Positions 61,101 to 64,000 of a DNA stretch of 64,000 nucleotides are shown one piece after another. The notes beneath the pieces are model-generated. The model saw only the letters and a program-made list of their open reading frames with translations. It did not search any database and had not been told where the DNA came from. Numbering within the stretch: the first letter of the stretch is position 1; the number at the start of each line of letters is the position of its first letter. The translations under genes were made by a program, and so were the position numbers. Origin of the DNA: a candidate division Hyd24-12 bacterium UBA6080 (GTDB lineage Bacteria; Fermentibacterota; Fermentibacteria; Fermentibacterales; JCC-6); contig DIXM01000016.1 of NCBI GenBank assembly GCA_002436025.1, positions 29,330-93,329 of the forward strand, written 5' to 3'.

Positions 61101-62757
61101 GGTTGCCCTGCGCATCGTAAATCGGCTGCCAGGAAGCGCTGAGCCAGCGTTTGGTGCCGTTTTTGTGAAGGTAGCGGAACTCGAAATCGTCTTCCCGGCT
61201 GCCGCGGATGGCTTCCTGGAAGCGGCCAATGAACATGGCGCGGTCTTCATCTGCGATGAGGGTTGAAACAAAATCAGGCAGTGCCAGGATTTCCTGCGCC
61301 GAATATCCTGTAAAATGTTCCACCGCAGGATTGACCCAGATGTATTCTCCCTCTGGGCCAAACCACGATTCCCAGCTCACCGCGTAATTGGCAATGGCCT
61401 TGAATCTCTCTTCACTCTCGCGTAAAACCTCTTCCGCCCGCTTGCGGTCGGTGATGTCGCGAAAATTGATGACAATGGCTTGAATGCTGGGTTCGGCAAT
61501 CAGATTGCTGAATGTACTTTCGATCCAGAGCCAGCGGCCGTCCCGATGCCGGAAGCGGTATTGGAGAGTCGTCACCAGGGAAGGATCCTGAATCACACCA
61601 ATCATTACAGCCAGCACCCTGGGAAGATCATCCGGATGGGTCAGCACATTGGGGTCCAGCCGGCTTATCTCATCGGTATCATAGCCAAAGAGCTTGAATG
61701 TGCTGGGGCTGGCATACGTGAATTTCCCATCAAGACTCACGAATACGATGCCATCCGGGGCATTTTCGATCAAAGCGCCGGATCGTTTTTCTGCACGCCG
61801 TATGGCTTCTTCGGCTTGCACCCGCTCGGTGATGTCGCTGGCGATGCTCAACAGGGCCGGTTTTCCCTGCCATTCGACTGTTTTGACGAACACCTCGAGC
61901 TGGATAGGCATTCCGCTTTTATGAAGGTGGGTAACCGCGAAGGTTGCCTCACCCTTCTCCCTGATGAGTTGCATTCGCCCGGCAATCAAGTCTGCGCTTT
62001 CCGGAACATCCAGTTCATGAAGACGAAGGGCCATGAACTCGGAGGCTTCATAGCCGTGCATTTCGAAAGTCCTGCGATTTGCATAGAGGAACCTGCCATC
62101 AAAATCATGAACGGTGATGGAGGTTGGAGCTATGTCCAGCATCTCCACCATCGAACCAACGTGCTTCTCCACGTGCTTGCTCTCGGTGATGTCGCTGAGT
62201 ACGATGCGGAAGGCCGGTGTGCCGTCCGGCCCTTCGGTGGCGGTTGCATCCAGCCTTACCCAGAAGACCTCGCCGTCGGGTTTCACCATGCGCAGCTCGC
62301 ACATCCGTGGTACCCCGGCCTGCCCGGCACCGTCCGAAAGCGTTTCGGAGAGTCTCTTGCGGAGCAGGTAGTAAACATCCTGGTCATCCGTGAGAATGAA
62401 CCGGGTCAACGGCTGACTGACCAGCGAATCGCGGTTCACCCCCAGCATTGTGGCCGCAGTGAGGTTGGCCTCAAGGATCAGCCCCTTCCCGCCAACGGTG
62501 ACGTAACCCACCGGAGCCATGTCGTAGAGGTCGAAATAGCGCGCCATCCCCGCTTCTATCTCGTTCTGGGCCTTGCGCATCTCATCGTTCTGCATCTCAA
62601 GCTCGATCTGGTGCACCCGCAGTTCGTGAAGCAGTTGCGCCGTTTCCTCCACTCCGCCTTCACGATTTACTCCGACCCCAGACGTCGGCATCCCGCCAAG
62701 CCGTTCTTCGGCCAGGCGGCGCAGTTCGCCGGAATTGAGCGGTGTGTCGCGCTTCAT
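58126..62757 (-). CDS. Multi-PAS hybrid sensor histidine kinase
   Basis: The protein has 1,543 residues and no transmembrane helix. It carries seven PAS domains (six in tandem in the first 840 residues and one after the GAF), most closed by DIT-type motifs such as VLSDITESK and INFRDITDRK. A GAF domain lies at about 855-1,030. HisKA has His about 1,176 in GGVAHDFNNLI, then HATPase (NARDAI, DDGCGMD, GDGTGLGLATVYG) and a receiver domain (LLTDVVMPGMDG). It begins LLHELRVHQIELEMQNDEM, almost as the kinase at 30,163 does. Confidence 0.92.
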   Translation of the reverse strand: MKRDTPLNSGELRRLAEERLGGMPTSGVGVNREGGVEETAQLLHELRVHQIELEMQNDEMRKAQNEIEAGMARYFDLYDMAPVGYVTVGGKGLILEANLTAATMLGVNRDSLVSQPLTRFILTDDQDVYYLLRKRLSETLSDGAGQAGVPRMCELRMVKPDGEVFWVRLDATATEGPDGTPAFRIVLSDITESKHVEKHVGSMVEMLDIAPTSITVHDFDGRFLYANRRTFEMHGYEASEFMALRLHELDVPESADLIAGRMQLIREKGEATFAVTHLHKSGMPIQLEVFVKTVEWQGKPALLSIASDITERVQAEEAIRRAEKRSGALIENAPDGIVFVSLDGKFTYASPSTFKLFGYDTDEISRLDPNVLTHPDDLPRVLAVMIGVIQDPSLVTTLQYRFRHRDGRWLWIESTFSNLIAEPSIQAIVINFRDITDRKRAEEVLRESEERFKAIANYAVSWESWFGPEGEYIWVNPAVEHFTGYSAQEILALPDFVSTLIADEDRAMFIGRFQEAIRGSREDDFEFRYLHKNGTKRWLSASWQPIYDAQGNPLGTRSSGYDITARKQAEEALRASQQLAESIIESIPGAFYVLDEAGNYVRWNAYQRDVIVGKPDDQIAGFPAIDTIHPDDRALVQARIEKVLQTGVDDTVEGRVLLRGGPKFQWLLMTGRQMVIEGHPYLVGIGIDITAHKQAEETVSSYAARLKLSMKTANLAWWEMDISAGHVVFDERKAEMLGYAPEDFHHYEDFMALVHPDDHDKAMNAMRAHLAGAAGKYEVEYRILTKQGRYEWFYDVGSIEKRDLQGKPLTVAGIVIDITARKLAEEKNRRQSEQLRLLHDASHRLNQTLDKDEIYQVLCEFMAANAPNDGFAISDFDPETKLITCCAYWMDNKWLDVSGFPPIPLEEEGKGTQSIVIRSGQPMLVPDFQALLRSTSTSYYVNAETNTVETVLPDEEEDIIRSALIVPLKTGNRVSGVIQVMSYRLNAFTEDQLKLLEALSLHISSARQNALLYAQVQTELSERKRAEVELHESKQLLESVVENIPLTVFLKEPQDLRFIMFNKAGEDLMGYHRRDLLGKNALDLFPPGQAARLVAQDREVLASGMLLDTPREPILTLKKGERFLHTRKVCIEGADGNAKYLLGISEDITEREMAEEDKRRLEDQLRQAQKMEAVGRLAGGVAHDFNNLIMIIMGNVELCRDRIEPTHPIHELLDEITSSAKRSAEITRQLLAFARKQTIAPKTLNLTDAVTGMLKLLHRLIGEDIKLTWRPGAELLPVKIDPSQVDQILANLCVNARDAIADVGEVTVETGSILVDAEFCASHPEAIPGMYVFLAVSDDGCGMDQETLGQVFEPFFTTKGLGDGTGLGLATVYGIVKQNNGFIHAASEPGRGTTIKAFLPQAASDAFETPAAAMAEAPTGHGETVLLVEDEKAVSLICRTFLEALGYKVLTAETPGEALRIAERHPGEIHVMLTDVVMPGMDGRQLAKRINAIKPGVRILFMSGYTAEVIAQHGVLEEGVQFLLKPFKREDLARKLREILLAD

Positions 62758-62818
62758 TTGACTGCTCCCGACGAGGGCTTGCCTGGGGCAACAACCAGCT
62801 CGGTGGTGGTTATGGCGT

Positions 62819-63039
62819 TCATTCGTTCACCAGGGCGTTGGAGATGATCGAAACCTCCATGATCTCCGCCTTCCCAAGCTTCTGCAACCGGGCCAGGGCA
62901 CTGGCCGAAACCCCGATGCCAACGATCGGGAAGCAGGAATCGGCCAACGGTAGTCAGCGGATTGGTCAGGAAGCATGCTTGAGGAACTGTCACCCCGGTG
63001 CGGGTCGGTCAGATTGGGAAGGGCTTTCTTCTTTGTCAC
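62819..63039 (-). pseudogene. Decayed CheB N-terminus upstream of the multi-PAS kinase
   Basis: The sequence starts (GTG 63039) with TKKK, as the intact CheB-CheR fusion does, continues for some 45 codons, and then shifts frame. The next frame reads FPIVGIGVSASALARLQKL, matching FPIVGIGASAGGLAAFE of CheB including the catalytic-serine region, and ends within 30 codons at 62819-62821. CheR, coiled coil and the rest are missing. The kinase gene follows at 62757, just as the intact CheB-CheR gene precedes its kinase. Confidence 0.7.
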
Positions 63040-63099
63040 ACCGATCTCTCCATTGAAGAGCGGTTTTGCATTACCAGCATCATATGACTTTTGCTTACA

Positions 63100-63120
63100 T
63101 GCGCAAGGTTTTTTTGCGCA
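63100..63120. other. Stem-loop
   Basis: TGCGCAA and TTGCGCA form perfect seven-base arms around GGTTTTT, between the last gene and the CheB stub. There is no T-run after it on the minus strand, so terminator function is uncertain. Confidence 0.35.
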
Positions 63121-63193
63121 ACGCTCTGAATAATCGGAACGCCTGTGTGTTCTTGGTAAACAGGCCTGCGGGGATGGTCAGGAAGGCTCATGA

Positions 63194-63973
63194 TCAACTC
63201 GGGCTTGTCAGGCAGTATCTCCGGATTCGCCGATTCCTGGCTTGGATGAAATCAATACTGCGTTGCATGTATGCAAGATAGGATTCCTTGCTTAAGGGAA
63301 AGGGTGAGGAATCAAAATCATCGAATGGCAGAAAGAACCTCACTGAAGCAAAGTCAGAATTGACAAGGTCTTGAAGCAGGAAGAATTCCACATAGCCGCG
63401 AAAGCTTCCAAACAACCCGAAGAAATCACAATATCGCTGCAGTGTTTCTTCCAGAGGGCTTCCCTCATTCTTGTAGTGCCGTCGGATACACTCCAGCGTC
63501 AAGTCAAAGCGATCCCGGATCTTCGAGTTGAGTCCCCGGGCGCAGTTGATCGTATGCTTTCCATTCACCTGGTTGCATGGAAAAACCAGCATCCCTCCCA
63601 TCGTGTAGCCGAGATTCCTGAATGATTCAACCGCATCCGTCGGTACCTGATCAACAACTCGAAGAATAATCGGATCGCGGTAGCGAGCGAATGATGCGAT
63701 GATCGAATCACTCGAAAGCCAGAACTCCCCCATCTCTGAACAATGATGCAGATACGCCCAGGGAGTAGTATCAACCAACTCAAACTTAACGCCATTGGGA
63801 AGGGGTTTGCTCCAAAGGATCTTGTGATAATGCCGGAGCGTTGGGCTGCCGGCGTCAGGATCCCTGCCTGGTGGCGTGTCTGATTGGAAATTGAATGTGG
63901 TGTCAATTCTCAGGATACGCTCTGAGCGGTCAAAGTGGGTTTTAGGTTGAAAGGAACTGAGGTTCTCCGGCAA
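63194..63973 (-). CDS. Uncharacterised protein (possibly DUF6994 family)
   Basis: The protein has 259 residues. It begins near ILRIDTTFNFQSDTPPGRDP and has HYHKILWSKPLPNG and CNQVNGKHTINCARG. I associate this pattern with an uncharacterised family, possibly DUF6994, without certainty. No catalytic motif or membrane helix is seen. The start is TTG 63973 with a weak ribosome site; an in-frame stop lies just upstream. Confidence 0.65.
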   Translation of the reverse strand: MPENLSSFQPKTHFDRSERILRIDTTFNFQSDTPPGRDPDAGSPTLRHYHKILWSKPLPNGVKFELVDTTPWAYLHHCSEMGEFWLSSDSIIASFARYRDPIILRVVDQVPTDAVESFRNLGYTMGGMLVFPCNQVNGKHTINCARGLNSKIRDRFDLTLECIRRHYKNEGSPLEETLQRYCDFFGLFGSFRGYVEFFLLQDLVNSDFASVRFFLPFDDFDSSPFPLSKESYLAYMQRSIDFIQARNRRIRRYCLTSPS

Positions 63974-64000
63974 TGCTGTCAGAGACTACCCGATATTGTT

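Noticed and set aside
61480..62847. Plus-strand open frame of 455 codons opposite the multi-PAS kinase
   Set aside because: Antisense shadow of well-defined PAS domains; no motif or ribosome site.

Overview
The window is bacterial chromosome, about 60% GC by eye, dense, and mostly encoded on the minus strand after position 8,960. The lineage is not stated. A secreted peptidase ends in a FlgD/T9SS-like 'SPNPV...YDITGRMV' C-terminal domain, which is typical of the FCB superphylum (Fibrobacterota, Cloacimonadota, Fermentibacterota and relatives). Together with a Bat/MoxR operon, a large S9 peptidase and many GTG/TTG starts, this suggests an uncultured FCB-type bacterium. That assignment is inference.

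Layout. (1) 1-7,436, plus strand: a core cluster scpA(partial)-scpB-rluB-cmk-plsC-rpsA-mtaB-coaE-TPR protein, covering chromosome segregation, rRNA/tRNA modification, nucleotide and lipid precursors, and translation. (2) 7,437-8,960: a short accessory island with imperfect repeats, a YefM/YoeB toxin-antitoxin pair and a GNAT acetyltransferase. (3) 23,260 down to 8,961, minus strand: a chain of 13 closely spaced, mostly overlapping genes (M14 peptidase, L27, HutI, TPR/MshEN-like protein, degenerate histidine kinase, phosphomannomutase, MoxR, DUF58, unknown membrane protein, BatA, BatB, BatC-like, BatD). (4) 23,398-29,703: tRNA-Pro(TGG), an orphan antitoxin, a secreted protein, an S9 peptidase and a tandem pair of SPFH proteins. 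(5) 29,704-44,230: signalling and sulfur genes that read like proteobacterial DNA: a PAS hybrid kinase, a CheB-CheR fusion, a GGDEF protein, a four-gene sulfur import/persulfide operon, a SoxB-like phosphatase, Fe superoxide dismutase and an internally deleted prenyltransferase. (6) 44,231-57,665: an all-minus-strand accessory block of small genes (two MazEF modules, acetyltransferases, VOC proteins, methyltransferases, a UDG-like protein, DUF genes, an MFS transporter, an antiporter). (7) 57,666-64,000: a 1,543-residue multi-PAS hybrid kinase, a decayed CheB start upstream of it, and one uncharacterised gene.

How the parts fit. The Bat/MoxR proteins form a membrane-anchored VWA/AAA+ module of incompletely known function (aerotolerance or envelope stress). 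The sulfur operon couples a YeeE/TsuA-type importer to a persulfide dioxygenase-rhodanese and an SLC13-like permease. The two kinase modules are paralogous: each is preceded by a CheB(-CheR) gene beginning with the same MTKKK start, one intact and one reduced to a frameshifted stub. All three toxin-antitoxin operons have a recognisable -35/-10 promoter with 17-base spacing and a palindrome over the -10, consistent with autorepression. No CRISPR array, rRNA, intact transposon or integrase was seen.
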